From JACKFE01 sp050248735 (GTDB taxonomy: Bacteria > Nitrospirota > Nitrospiria > Nitrospirales > UBA8639): a stretch of DNA of 64,000 nucleotides. Shown here piece by piece: positions 45,300-54,501 of this stretch. A program made the translations under genes and the position numbers. The stretch lies in the NCBI GenBank assembly GCA_050248735.1, contig JBFWRU010000001.1:434001-498000 (forward strand). Reading direction: 5' to 3'. The notes below the pieces were generated by a model. It did not search any database and was not told where the DNA came from. It saw nothing but the letters and a program-made list of their open reading frames with translations. Position 1 is the first letter of the stretch. Each line of letters opens with the position of its first letter.

Positions 45300-46730
45300 A
45301 TGGATTTTATTGAACGAATCATTCGCTATTGCCAGTTCGATGTTTGGTCCCTCAATGTCAATGAATTGAGCGGACTCCGCCAACGGGGCGTCAAGGTGTT
45401 GCGTCTTCTTTTGGTGGCGGTCACCGAATTTCAGGAAAGCATCCTGAGCATACGTGCCACCAGTTTGGTCTATACCACCCTGCTTTCCTTGGTTCCATTC
45501 TTGGCTGTCATGTTGTCGGTGCTCAAGGCCTTTGGAGTGCACCAACAAATTCAACCCATACTGGCCCAAGCGTTGGATCCGCTTGGCCCTAGGGGAGCAG
45601 AGATTACCACGAACATTGTCCTGTTTGTCGATAATTTGAAGGTGGGTGTCCTCGGAGCCGTCGGACTGGCCGGTCTGTTTTATACCACTTATTCCCTGAT
45701 CGAAAAAATCGAAGAAGCCTTGAATTCCATTTGGCGAATTGAGACCGGACGACCCTTCGCGCGAAAAATCACCGATTACCTCAGTGTGGTTCTGGTGGGG
45801 CCGGTATTTGTGTTTACGGCATTCGGTCTGACCGCCTCGGCTCAAAGCCATTGGATGGTACAAAAGGTCCTGGATGTTGAACCCCTGGGGAATCTCATCG
45901 TTGTCCTGACCAATTTATTGCCGTTCTTTTTTATGTGTTTTGTCTTTACCTTCCTGTATAAGTTTGTCCCTTTTACTACGGTGAATCTGAGTTCTGCTTT
46001 GGTGGGTGGGGTGACGGCAGGTGTGTTCTGGCAAGTGGCGGGAATGGCCTTTGCAGCTTTTGTCGCCGGCTCCGGGCGATATAGCGCAATATATTCAAGT
46101 TTTGCCGTTCTCATCCTTTTCTTGATCTGGCTGTATGTAGGCTGGTTGATTGTCTTGGCGGGGGCTCAAGTGGCCTATTACCATCAACACCCTTCGGCGT
46201 ATCTTTTGCACTTACGTCGAAAACATCAAACTCCGCTGTTTCGCGAATACCTTACTCTGGCATTATTACGGCACATCACCAGGCGTTTTCTGTTGGGCAA
46301 ACCCCCGCTGAAAGAAGAGCAACTGGCCCGGGTACAGGGTGTCCCGCTGACCCTGGTGGAATCCTTAATTAACGATTTGGTGAAAGCCGGAATGGTTTTT
46401 CGAACGGAAGACCCGGAAGGGCTGGTATTGGCTCGACCACCGGAGTCTATCCCGGTGGTCGAGGTGTTGCGGGTTGTTCAACATCAACCCCATAGCGGTC
46501 CGCAATCCTTTTCGGTGGGGACTGATGTGATGAGTCAGTTGCTGATTCAGCGGGATAAGGCCGTAGAAACGGCACTAGAGGGAATAACGCTGAGAAATCT
46601 GGTCAAATCTCAAGGCGGCTTTTTGGATCAAGAGGAGAACAATGAATTTTCCATAACCGCAGAGGTCTCGTCTTCCGAATCCGAATCGTCCATGGAAGAG
46701 GTTGTCTCACCCAAAACGCTTCAACGCTAG
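45300..46730 (+). CDS. YihY/BrkB-family membrane protein
   Basis: This 476-residue protein has the BrkB/YihY core of six membrane helices (about 40-300), including RATSLVYTTLLSLVPFLAVMLSVLKAFG and SAIYSSFAVLILFLIWLYVGWLIVLAGAQVAYYHQ. A C-terminal cytoplasmic region (about 310-476) has a winged-helix-like part (LLGKPPLKEEQLARVQGVPLTLVESLINDLVKAGMV) and an acidic Ser-rich tail. The family was once misnamed ribonuclease BN; its role is unknown, possibly transport. The C-terminal extension is common in some proteobacterial members. GGGGAGG precedes the ATG. Confidence 0.9.
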   Translation: MDFIERIIRYCQFDVWSLNVNELSGLRQRGVKVLRLLLVAVTEFQESILSIRATSLVYTTLLSLVPFLAVMLSVLKAFGVHQQIQPILAQALDPLGPRGAEITTNIVLFVDNLKVGVLGAVGLAGLFYTTYSLIEKIEEALNSIWRIETGRPFARKITDYLSVVLVGPVFVFTAFGLTASAQSHWMVQKVLDVEPLGNLIVVLTNLLPFFFMCFVFTFLYKFVPFTTVNLSSALVGGVTAGVFWQVAGMAFAAFVAGSGRYSAIYSSFAVLILFLIWLYVGWLIVLAGAQVAYYHQHPSAYLLHLRRKHQTPLFREYLTLALLRHITRRFLLGKPPLKEEQLARVQGVPLTLVESLINDLVKAGMVFRTEDPEGLVLARPPESIPVVEVLRVVQHQPHSGPQSFSVGTDVMSQLLIQRDKAVETALEGITLRNLVKSQGGFLDQEENNEFSITAEVSSSESESSMEEVVSPKTLQR

Positions 46731-46801
46731 CCATTTTTGTTTCTCCGATATTTTCAGCCAAGCAGTCGAATTATTCGCTCGTTTTTGTTACAACCTATCT
46801 C

Positions 46802-48250
46802 ATGAAATGGTGGGTGATCCCAGGAGCTCCTTTTCCCGATGGCCAGGGTTGGCGGATTTGGTGTTCACAAAAAGGGGATGGGCCTTTTACTCCTCCACCC
46901 TTGGAAGTGAGAAATGGTGACACCGTCGTTCCCGTTCACATTGACTGGAAATTGCTGCCCCCCCTGCCCGGACTGAAGCGACGGATGGGAGTCTGGTCGG
47001 TTCAACTGCAAAGTTTGCCCCCTCCGCAAGGTGCGACGTTTCACTTCACCGTTGATCCCAACGGTGAGGCTCAAACCTTCTTATGGTCCACCCTTCCACA
47101 AAAGGTGACCGACCTTGGAGTGACTTTTCTTTTCGCCTCCTGTTTTTGGCAAAATAATGATCGGGACGGGTACTACCGGTCCGGATTGCTGGATTTACAG
47201 CGCCAATTTTCTCCTCAGTTCAAACTGCTTATAGGTGATCAGGTGTATGGGGATTGGCCCAAGGCCTGGAACCTTGGGGACGACGAGGTGGAACTGTACG
47301 CTAAACGGTATCAGCAATATTGGGGAGATGCGTATTACCGGGAAGCGTTACAGGCATGTCCTAATTTCATCACCTGCGATGATCATGAGTACTGGAACGA
47401 TTATCCGGAATATCAGATCCAATTGCCGCAAACCTGGGATCCGAAAAACCGAAAAAAATATGGGCGTGGAGCGGAGCAGTTGTATTATCACTATCAACGA
47501 TGTCTGAACCCCGACGAAGCTCGCTGGTATGCATTCAACCTTGACCCGGTCTCTTTTTTTATCGCCGATACACGCTCCGAACGCGAGGAATGCAACGACA
47601 AAGGGACCAGCCACTTTATGTCGTCTGACCAATGGGAGGCTTTGGAGGCCTGGCAACACGAGTTGACCGGACCTGGTGTCTTGGTTCTGGGCCAACCACT
47701 GTTTCAAAGGGATGGGGACTTCCGCGACCATTCTCTCTCAAATTTTCCCGATGATTATGCCCGTCTGTGGAGGGTGCTCGAACGGTCTTTGGCTGGCCAG
47801 AATGCCCAAAAGCGGGTGCACGATATTCTGGTGCTGTCCGGGGATATCCATACGGGACGGTATGCCGAGGCACATGGTCCGTTCCCTGATGCACCCTACG
47901 GGGTCCCTGAATTTATTGCGTCTCCCGCCGCGATGATTAATCCGGGAAATTTTAAACCCGAATCTCCCCCTGAGCGGATCCGTGTCCGACCTAATGCGCG
48001 AGGGGAGGAGTCGATCTGGACCATTGACCCTGGGAAGCATATTGAAGTCATGACGATTCAGAATAATGTGGGATTGGTTCGGATGGTTCCCGGCACGACG
48101 GTGAGCGGACATCCACGGGTGAGATTCGAACTGGAACTATGGCGATTACCGGCCAAGCGCATCGAGTTAGATTGGGACGAAGAAGCCCCTCCCCAGGGTC
48201 TTGGCGGTCCCCTCAAACAGGTATTCAAAAAAGAGCTATTGCTGCGTTAA
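46802..48250 (+). CDS. PhoD-like metallophosphatase
   Basis: This 482-residue protein has a PhoD/alkaline-phosphatase-D-like fold: FASCFWQNNDRDGYYRSG at 111-128, metal-binding GDQVYGDW at 145-152, DDHEYWND at 193-200, and SGDIHTGRY near 346-354. No signal peptide is seen, so it is predicted to be cytosolic, unlike Tat-exported PhoD. Phosphate ester or phosphodiester hydrolysis is likely; the substrate is unknown. The next gene starts 24 bases after the stop and is probably co-expressed. Confidence 0.85.
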   Translation: MKWWVIPGAPFPDGQGWRIWCSQKGDGPFTPPPLEVRNGDTVVPVHIDWKLLPPLPGLKRRMGVWSVQLQSLPPPQGATFHFTVDPNGEAQTFLWSTLPQKVTDLGVTFLFASCFWQNNDRDGYYRSGLLDLQRQFSPQFKLLIGDQVYGDWPKAWNLGDDEVELYAKRYQQYWGDAYYREALQACPNFITCDDHEYWNDYPEYQIQLPQTWDPKNRKKYGRGAEQLYYHYQRCLNPDEARWYAFNLDPVSFFIADTRSEREECNDKGTSHFMSSDQWEALEAWQHELTGPGVLVLGQPLFQRDGDFRDHSLSNFPDDYARLWRVLERSLAGQNAQKRVHDILVLSGDIHTGRYAEAHGPFPDAPYGVPEFIASPAAMINPGNFKPESPPERIRVRPNARGEESIWTIDPGKHIEVMTIQNNVGLVRMVPGTTVSGHPRVRFELELWRLPAKRIELDWDEEAPPQGLGGPLKQVFKKELLLR

Positions 48251-48274
48251 GGGTTGCCCAGAAAGGAATGAATT

Positions 48275-49060
48275 ATGCGCCACTCGCAGACTTCCACCAG
48301 AAATCCGTCGATCAAAGACTGGACCAGTAAATCGGGGAAGCGTACGAACCTGCAATTTTTGGGGGAGGCTTTTGCCTCTCTGGAAAAACAGGGAATTGGG
48401 AATCGTGGATTAATGACTGTGGGACTCGTCGGCAGCAGGGATCTTCCCGGGCATACGTTGCGAATGGCGCAGTCCATGCTCCGTTGGGATTTGCGGCCCA
48501 GTTATTGGTCTCATGTTTTTGTGGTGACCCAACCCGTGACTTCCCGCAGATCGTTACGGTCCCTGCCCATTCTTGAAATTCCCCTGCATCCACGGAATGG
48601 AATTTTTCCAAGGCCGGAATGCAATGGCATAAACCAAGGGACATTGGGGTTGTATGAGAACAAAGACATCGATGCAAACGTGGGACTGTTTGCGGTCAGT
48701 ATGTCGGACGAGGAAGCCAGAAAACTTAAAAAACGCGCGATGGACTGGAATCTGGATCGCATCCGCTACAATTTTTGGGACATGTTAGGCATGTGGCAAA
48801 GCTATCTCTGGTCGCAAGGGGCGAAGCGCAATCCGTTACGGGAAGGCATGCCCATCGCGGCTTCCTCCTATATTGAATTTATCTTTGAAGGATTAGGGTT
48901 GGGTGTGACACCGGGAACCTCTGAGCGTAACAGCGCACCCGAGCATTTGTGGAACGCGGCATGTTGGTGGCACAAAGCCTTTAAAGCTCAAGACCGAAAA
49001 ATTGCCGGCATGTTCGTTGCCCGTGATCCCGGTTGCGCCATGATGGGTTCTGACGAGTAA
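48275..49060 (+). CDS. Papain-like-fold hypothetical protein (possible permuted NlpC/P60)
   Basis: I do not recognise this 261-residue protein with certainty. Its pattern resembles circularly permuted NlpC/P60 (YiiX-like) hydrolases: an early SHVFVV with His80, then a long helical segment around 145-180, and late SSYIEFIFEGLGL followed by APEHLWNAA. In active enzymes the later motif begins with a catalytic Cys, but here it reads IAASS (194-198). It may be inactive or a relative with another nucleophile. It follows the PhoD-like gene closely (AAAGGAATG before ATG) and precedes aguB by 36 bases. No signal peptide is visible. Confidence 0.55.
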   Translation: MRHSQTSTRNPSIKDWTSKSGKRTNLQFLGEAFASLEKQGIGNRGLMTVGLVGSRDLPGHTLRMAQSMLRWDLRPSYWSHVFVVTQPVTSRRSLRSLPILEIPLHPRNGIFPRPECNGINQGTLGLYENKDIDANVGLFAVSMSDEEARKLKKRAMDWNLDRIRYNFWDMLGMWQSYLWSQGAKRNPLREGMPIAASSYIEFIFEGLGLGVTPGTSERNSAPEHLWNAACWWHKAFKAQDRKIAGMFVARDPGCAMMGSDE

Positions 49061-49096
49061 AAATGAGGGATATGTGAAAAAGGCTTGTGAAATTCT

Positions 49097-49969
49097 ATGA
49101 AGGTTGGTGTTATTCAAATGGCCTGCGCGGCCAATCCTGTCGAGAATGTCGAACGAGCTGTGGCCAAAGTTGAAGAAGCGGCGAAGGGTGGGGCCCAGAT
49201 TATCTGCCTTCCTGAGTTATTCCGCTCCCAATACTTTTGTCAGAAGGAAGATGCGGCTCTGTTTGATTTGGCAGAATCCGTTCCTGGGTCTTCCACGGAG
49301 GTCTTTGCCAAAACTGCCAAATCCCATCGCGTGACCATTTTAGTATCGGTGTTTGAGCGGAGGACGGCCGGGGTGTACCACAATTCCATTGCCGTGTTGG
49401 ACGAGCGGGGAGAGATGGTCGGACTGTATCGCAAGATGCATATCCCGGATGATCCGGCCTACTATGAGAAATTTTATTTTACCCCAGGGGACCGGGGTTT
49501 TCAGGCGGTCAAGACGATGCACGCCACCGTCGGGCCGTTAATTTGTTGGGATCAGTGGTATCCGGAAGCGGCTCGCATGACTGTGCTGCAAGGAGCGGAA
49601 ATTCTGTTTTACCCCACAGCGATCGGCTGGCACCCAAAAGAGAAAGCCGAAGAGGGGCAAGCCCAACGCGATGCCTGGATGACCATACAACGCAGTCATG
49701 CCATTGCCAACGGGGTATTTGTGGTAGCCGTGAATCGTGTTGGTCATGAAGCTCCGGCCGGGGGCGATGGATTGGAATTTTGGGGCGGCTCCTTTGTCTG
49801 TGATCCATTCGGGGTAGTGTTGGCCCAGGCTTCGGTGGATCGGGAAGACACGCTGGTAGTTGATGTTGATCTCAAGCGCATTGAAGAAGTCCGACGCAAC
49901 TGGCCCTTTCTCCGCGACCGGCGCATCGATGCGTATGGGGGAATCACAAAACGATTTCTGGATCATTAG
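49097..49969 (+). CDS. aguB: N-carbamoylputrescine amidase
   Basis: This 290-residue nitrilase-superfamily enzyme hydrolyses N-carbamoylputrescine to putrescine, CO2 and ammonia. The catalytic triad is E40 (CLPELFRSQYFCQ), K113 (RKMHIPDDP) and C150 (ICWDQWYPE). The PELFRSQYF and WDQWYPEAARM segments are typical of AguB/NCPAH rather than other amidases. Agmatine deiminase follows 152 bases downstream on the same strand, so the pair makes putrescine from agmatine. Arginine decarboxylase is not seen here. Confidence 0.93.
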   Translation: MKVGVIQMACAANPVENVERAVAKVEEAAKGGAQIICLPELFRSQYFCQKEDAALFDLAESVPGSSTEVFAKTAKSHRVTILVSVFERRTAGVYHNSIAVLDERGEMVGLYRKMHIPDDPAYYEKFYFTPGDRGFQAVKTMHATVGPLICWDQWYPEAARMTVLQGAEILFYPTAIGWHPKEKAEEGQAQRDAWMTIQRSHAIANGVFVVAVNRVGHEAPAGGDGLEFWGGSFVCDPFGVVLAQASVDREDTLVVDVDLKRIEEVRRNWPFLRDRRIDAYGGITKRFLDH

Positions 49970-50121
49970 CGTGGTTTAGGTTACGTACGTTTCCCAAATA
50001 AGTGGTTTGAGGACTGTTGCCTCAGGGTACCTGACGGATCTACCTCTCTGTCCCTCTCGAAAAATGAGGGAATATCTTTTTTTACAAATTATTATTGGTT
50101 TGCAGATAGGGTCTTGGCGGC

Positions 50122-51213
50122 ATGGCTGGGATTACAGAAAAAGTCTCTAGCGCGTTATTAGATGAGTGTCACATGCCCGCTGAATGGGAGCGGCATGAGG
50201 CGACCTGGCTGGGTTGGCCCCATAATGCGCAAGATTGGCCTGGGAAAATGGGAGCGATCTCCTGGGCGTATGGGGAAATGGTTCGAAAACTTTCTGGCGG
50301 TGAAATGGTTCGAATCCTCGTGAATGACCAGGCCCATGAGTTGAAAGCTCGTCGGGTGTTGGACAAAGTCGGGAGCGATATGGGCCGTATCCAGTTCTTT
50401 CGTATTCCGACCAATCGGGGTTGGGCCAGGGATTTCGGTCCCATTTTCGTCAAAGGGAATTATGCGGATGGTCAGGTCGCGATTGCCCGGTTTCGTTTTA
50501 CGGCCTGGGCCAAGTATAAGGATTGGCTATTGGACAATCGTATCCCCGTTCGATTGGGCCAGAAACTTCAGATTCCCGTCATCCCTGTTGAGCGGAATCA
50601 AACCGGGGTTGTTCTGGAGGGTGGTGCCATTGACGTCAATGGACAAGGGACCTTGTTGACCACGGAAGAATGTTTACTGGATGAGCAGGTACAGGTGCGG
50701 AATCCCGGATTTTCCCGGAGGGATTATGAGGAGGTTTTCCGTGCCCATCTGGGGATTTCACAGGTCTTATGGCTGGGAAAAGGTATTGCCGGTGACGATA
50801 CGCATGGGCATGTGGATGATGTGTGCCGTTTCGTGGACCCCTATACCGTGGTGTTATGTCAGGAATCCAATCCGGCCGATGAGAATTACCGTCCCCTGGC
50901 TGAGAATAAAGAACGGCTTGAAGGCATGCGGGCCGAAGATGGAAGAAAGTTACTGGTGGTGCCTCTGCCCATGCCCGAAGCACTGTTCTTTGAAGGAAGG
51001 CGGCTTCCCGCCAGTTATGCCAATTTCTTCATTGGCAACACGACCGTGTTAGTTCCCACTTTTAATGATCCACAGGACCGGATGGCGTTAGGGGTATTGT
51101 CTGAACTGTTTCCGGATCGAACGGTGGTCGGTATTCATGCGGTGGATTTGGTCTGGGGCTTCGGCACCATTCACTGTTTAACGCAACAGCAACCAGTCTC
51201 TGGTTCTCTGTAA
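50122..51213 (+). CDS. aguA: Agmatine deiminase
   Basis: This 363-residue guanidino-modifying enzyme converts agmatine to N-carbamoylputrescine and ammonia. Seen: ECHMPAEWERHEATWLGWPHN near the N-terminus, WARDFGPIFV, EGGAIDVNGQGTLLTTEECLL, and the catalytic Cys352 in FGTIHCLTQQQP. DDTHGHVDDVCRF supplies the active-site Asp/His. Its length is typical. With aguB it forms a complete agmatine-to-putrescine route. The next gene (dehydrogenase) starts 16 bases later. Confidence 0.95.
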   Translation: MAGITEKVSSALLDECHMPAEWERHEATWLGWPHNAQDWPGKMGAISWAYGEMVRKLSGGEMVRILVNDQAHELKARRVLDKVGSDMGRIQFFRIPTNRGWARDFGPIFVKGNYADGQVAIARFRFTAWAKYKDWLLDNRIPVRLGQKLQIPVIPVERNQTGVVLEGGAIDVNGQGTLLTTEECLLDEQVQVRNPGFSRRDYEEVFRAHLGISQVLWLGKGIAGDDTHGHVDDVCRFVDPYTVVLCQESNPADENYRPLAENKERLEGMRAEDGRKLLVVPLPMPEALFFEGRRLPASYANFFIGNTTVLVPTFNDPQDRMALGVLSELFPDRTVVGIHAVDLVWGFGTIHCLTQQQPVSGSL

Positions 51214-51229
51214 ATTCTCAAGTGTTTTT

Positions 51230-52177
51230 ATGAATACTTCCGCATCCAATTCTTTTTTTCTTCCCTCCCCTGTTCGCATTGGATGGGTTGGCACCGGCGT
51301 GATGGGCGCGCCCATGTGCGAACATCTGCTTCGTGCAGGGTATCCCTTGACCCTCTACACCCGCACTCCTTCCAAAGCTCAGACGTTATTGGAACAAGGG
51401 GCCAGGTGGGCCGAGTCTCCTGCGGCCTTGGTAGTGGAGAGTGATGTGATCTGTACCATGGTTGGTTTTCCTCAGGATGTTCGTGCCTTATATCTTCAAC
51501 CGGCCGGCCTGTTGGACCAGGTTCGCCCCCGGCAGATCTTTGTGGATTTTACGACTTCCGAGCCGACATTGGCCCGCGAATTAGACAGCCTAGCCCGCTC
51601 AAAGGAAGCGGTTGCTCTTGATGCGCCGGTTTCGGGTGGAGATGTCGGTGCCCGGAATGGCTTATTGTCCATTATGGTGGGTGGAGATTCTTCCGCGTTT
51701 GAAGCGGTCCGGCCTCTCTTATCGGTATTTGGAAAGACGCTGGTTTATCATGGTCCCGCCGGTTGCGGACAGCATGCCAAATTGTGTAACCAAATCACAA
51801 TTGCCAGCACGATGATTGGTGTGTGTGAGGCTTTGCTCTATGCCAGACAAGCAGGGTTGGATGGAGAAACGCTTTTACACTCCATTCGGAGTGGCGCGGC
51901 TGGGTGTTGGACGCTGGATCATTTGGCTTCCCGGATGTTGAGCCGTGATTTTACAGCTGGATTTTTTGTGGAGCACTTTATTAAAGATATGGGTATGGCT
52001 CTGGATGAAGCGAATCGAATGGGCTTAATCCTGCCTGGGTTAAGCCAGGTGAGGACACTCTATATGGCAATTCAGGCTCAAGGCCATGGCCGGTCAGGAA
52101 CTCAAGCACTTCTTCTCGCCCTGGAAGATCTTGCTCCGGGATTTATTCAACCTTCAGATCGAATCCCGGCGTCATAG
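51230..52177 (+). CDS. 3-hydroxyisobutyrate dehydrogenase-family oxidoreductase
   Basis: This 315-residue beta-hydroxyacid dehydrogenase has the Rossmann GTGVMG at 21-26, the substrate loop DAPVSGGDVGARNG (131-144), and the catalytic K184 in QHAKLCNQ. The second domain is all-helical. Family members reduce tartronate semialdehyde, 3-hydroxyisobutyrate or similar short acids, or succinic semialdehyde; the exact substrate cannot be named. The Arg at 46 after the second beta strand suggests NADP use. It follows aguA closely, but a polyamine link is only inferred. Confidence 0.85.
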   Translation: MNTSASNSFFLPSPVRIGWVGTGVMGAPMCEHLLRAGYPLTLYTRTPSKAQTLLEQGARWAESPAALVVESDVICTMVGFPQDVRALYLQPAGLLDQVRPRQIFVDFTTSEPTLARELDSLARSKEAVALDAPVSGGDVGARNGLLSIMVGGDSSAFEAVRPLLSVFGKTLVYHGPAGCGQHAKLCNQITIASTMIGVCEALLYARQAGLDGETLLHSIRSGAAGCWTLDHLASRMLSRDFTAGFFVEHFIKDMGMALDEANRMGLILPGLSQVRTLYMAIQAQGHGRSGTQALLLALEDLAPGFIQPSDRIPAS

Positions 52178-52295
52178 ATTGTGTATTCAAAAAGGCTGCC
52201 CTTTAAATGATGGCACTATGGAGGAAATACCGTCGAATGGATGGAAACTTCGACGTGCGGATGAGATGTGTAATCGAATTTTAAGTGTTCGCACT

Positions 52296-52631
52296 TCATC
52301 CTTCCTTTGCCAAGATTCCCAAAAAAATGAGAGCCAATCCCATTCTTTTCTTTTTGGGATGGCCATTTTTATCAAAGTCCTCCAAGAGCCATTCCTTATG
52401 GCTATCCTGCTTTGAATCTGCCAATTCCTTCTGCTTCTTGGTCGTTTCTAATATCTTGCCTGGTGGGTATTCAGTCTTGTTGTAGGCGTGTATCAATGTT
52501 GGGGGCGGTGGAAGGAATGATACGGGATGGGCGTTCCCCTCGGTGAGCAGCCCGGTGATGAGGAGCAACGATGCGAGGATTCCTGTAAGGCAAAAGACAT
52601 TGGATTTTGGTTCTGGTTGTTCTATCTTCAT
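52296..52631 (-). CDS. Small hypothetical protein with N-terminal signal/anchor
   Basis: This 111-residue protein starts MKIEQPEPKSN, has a hydrophobic segment at about 13-30 (CLTGILASLLLITGLLTEG), then AHP, a possible signal cleavage site. A Pro-rich stretch and a charged Lys-rich middle follow, and a C-terminal hydrophobic segment (MGLALIFLGILAKEG) completes it. The ATG has AGG nearby. I recognise no family. It may be a small envelope protein. Absence of homologues would weaken the call. Confidence 0.45.
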   Translation of the reverse strand: MKIEQPEPKSNVFCLTGILASLLLITGLLTEGNAHPVSFLPPPPTLIHAYNKTEYPPGKILETTKKQKELADSKQDSHKEWLLEDFDKNGHPKKKRMGLALIFLGILAKEG

Positions 52632-52894
52632 AATGGACCTGGTTTCTAGGGGTGATCCGTGGCTCCCCTTTTGGGTTATTGAATATGTTTCTGTCTATGT
52701 CGGCCGGGAGGAGAAAAGCTTGCCGAAGGTGTTAGTGGCTTCCGTTGAGGAAGGTTAGGTGTCTTTCTGTTGCGTTAGGGGGAGGCTATGGCAAGCACTG
52801 ATTAAACGAGTGTCCTGCATGTGAGACGGCTAGATTTCCTTCTCCTGAAAAGAGACAGGCAGTGGAAACAACAGATGGTATTTTTTTATTGGTT

Positions 52895-54160
52895 TTATAA
52901 GGTGACCCATTCTTTCAATACCGATTCCACGGTGATTCCCGCTTCCTCGGGGGAAAGCACTCCAACGATCTGGGGTTTCGTCGTTTGAGGAGACAGAACG
53001 GAAAAATTTAAGGGGATGGGTTCCAATAGGGGTTGGTGGTTGGCGTCCTGAATGAGCAGAATCATGGGCTCCAGGAGATTATCCCGTGAATTGCCGGTCA
53101 CGATCCCACGTTCACCGGTGTTGAGTTCCACCAAACTATAGGTCGGATAGATACCGATGACATTAATAAATCTGGCTACCAGGACTGGATCAATCATGCC
53201 CTTTTTTCCTTTTTGATACAGGAGTTGCAGTGCGGCCCGAACGGAGAGAGGGTTCCCACTGTGGTGGCCGCTAAGGAGTTCATCGTATTCATCCACAATG
53301 CGAAGGATACGGCTGGAACGGTCCAATGTGTCCGATGAGAATTTAGCCGGATAGCCGGATCCATCCAAGGCTTCATGATGTTGGAGAATCAGTTCCAAGA
53401 CTTTGGGAGCTAAATTGGGATTTTTCTTTAACGCATCCACTCCGCGTTGAGAGTGTGTCTGGTAAATCGTCAATTCCGAAGTGGATAACTTTTTGACTGG
53501 ACGATGGAGCTGATTGGGGAGATACAGGAGCCCCACATCATGCAATAATCCAGCGGTGCCGAGATATTGAAGGTCTATATCCTCCAGTCCTGCCGCCCGT
53601 CCCAAGAGTACGGCCAACGTACTTACCGTCAATGCATGGTCATAGAGAATCGGTGAGAATTCGCGTGTTTGAATAAGCGCAATGTAGGCTTCTTCATGGT
53701 TGAGCGTTTCCTCAATAATGGCCTGAGAACATTCATTCACCTTCTCCACTTCCACCCTGCCGGTTTTGGCGAGCGCTTCCAGTAGTTCATGAACCCCATC
53801 CAGTAATTGTTTTCGGGTTTGTCTGATCGAAGACAATTCCTGCGACAACGAGATTCCCTGAAGTTCCTTCGAAAGATGATTGATCCGTTCCTCCTCAGAC
53901 GGTGCAAGAAGAGTGGGCACGGCTTGCTCCGCTTGGTCGTCTCCTGAGGTCTCAGGTACTTGAAGAGCTGGCACATCGATTCCCCGGTCGGTATCAATGT
54001 CAATTGCGAGGATTCCGCAATTTTTCAATTTATCAATATCGACTTGTCTTTTTATGAGAAATCGATGCAGTAGAAAAGGGGTGTTCAACCACGATTGGTC
54101 AATCCCGCAGAGGTACATGCCGACGGAAACCGAATCGATAGGTATGCGTTTTATCCCCAT
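52895..54160 (-). CDS. HD-GYP phosphodiesterase-like protein with DUF3391 domain (2)
   Basis: This 421-residue protein is a paralogue of the HD-GYP protein at 43 kb, with the same start (KRIPIDSVSVGMYLCGIDQSW) and order: DUF3391-like N-terminus, linker and HD-GYP (about 160-345). It has LLHDVG and QHHEALDGSGYPAKF, so HD and GYP are kept. The lysine after HDxG is Leu (HDVGLLYLP), as it is Gln in the paralogue. It is a single gene without a kinase neighbour. Catalytic activity toward c-di-GMP is uncertain. Confidence 0.87.
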   Translation of the reverse strand: MGIKRIPIDSVSVGMYLCGIDQSWLNTPFLLHRFLIKRQVDIDKLKNCGILAIDIDTDRGIDVPALQVPETSGDDQAEQAVPTLLAPSEEERINHLSKELQGISLSQELSSIRQTRKQLLDGVHELLEALAKTGRVEVEKVNECSQAIIEETLNHEEAYIALIQTREFSPILYDHALTVSTLAVLLGRAAGLEDIDLQYLGTAGLLHDVGLLYLPNQLHRPVKKLSTSELTIYQTHSQRGVDALKKNPNLAPKVLELILQHHEALDGSGYPAKFSSDTLDRSSRILRIVDEYDELLSGHHSGNPLSVRAALQLLYQKGKKGMIDPVLVARFINVIGIYPTYSLVELNTGERGIVTGNSRDNLLEPMILLIQDANHQPLLEPIPLNFSVLSPQTTKPQIVGVLSPEEAGITVESVLKEWVTL

Positions 54161-54501
54161 GAGATGTTGAATACCTTCCGCGTGGGTGGTCGAGTATGGA
54201 TTTGTCTGTCTTGGAATTTTTCGGTGGGCTTTTCATCTGTCTTAAGGACAAAGGAAAACATCCATTCATAGATGGTCGGACTCCGTCTAAGTTCAGGAAT
54301 ACCTGGTAGCCGGTGGGAACGCATTAGGTCGGAATCGGGCAAGGGAGGCGGGGAAATGATTGCCTAGTTGATAAAGCTAACCCAGGGGAAAGGTCATGGA
54401 TTGGAAAGGACCAGGGTTTGCCGGATCCAAATATTCGTGAAGTCTTAAGTTCGGTCATCTGAAGGCCGATGGGAGGGAAAACAAACCTCAGGAGGCCTCC
54501 C
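54161..54501. other. Intergenic region between HD-GYP (2) and the S16 protease gene
   Basis: This 341-base divergent region should carry promoters for both flanking genes. No clear gene, promoter pair or RNA was recognised. The palindrome GGAGGCCTCC lies at the end, within the ribosome binding site of the next gene. Confidence 0.35.

Noticed and set aside
50307..50317. GGTTCGAATCC, resembling a tRNA T-loop
   Set aside because: It lies inside the well-supported aguA gene and no acceptor or anticodon arms fit around it.
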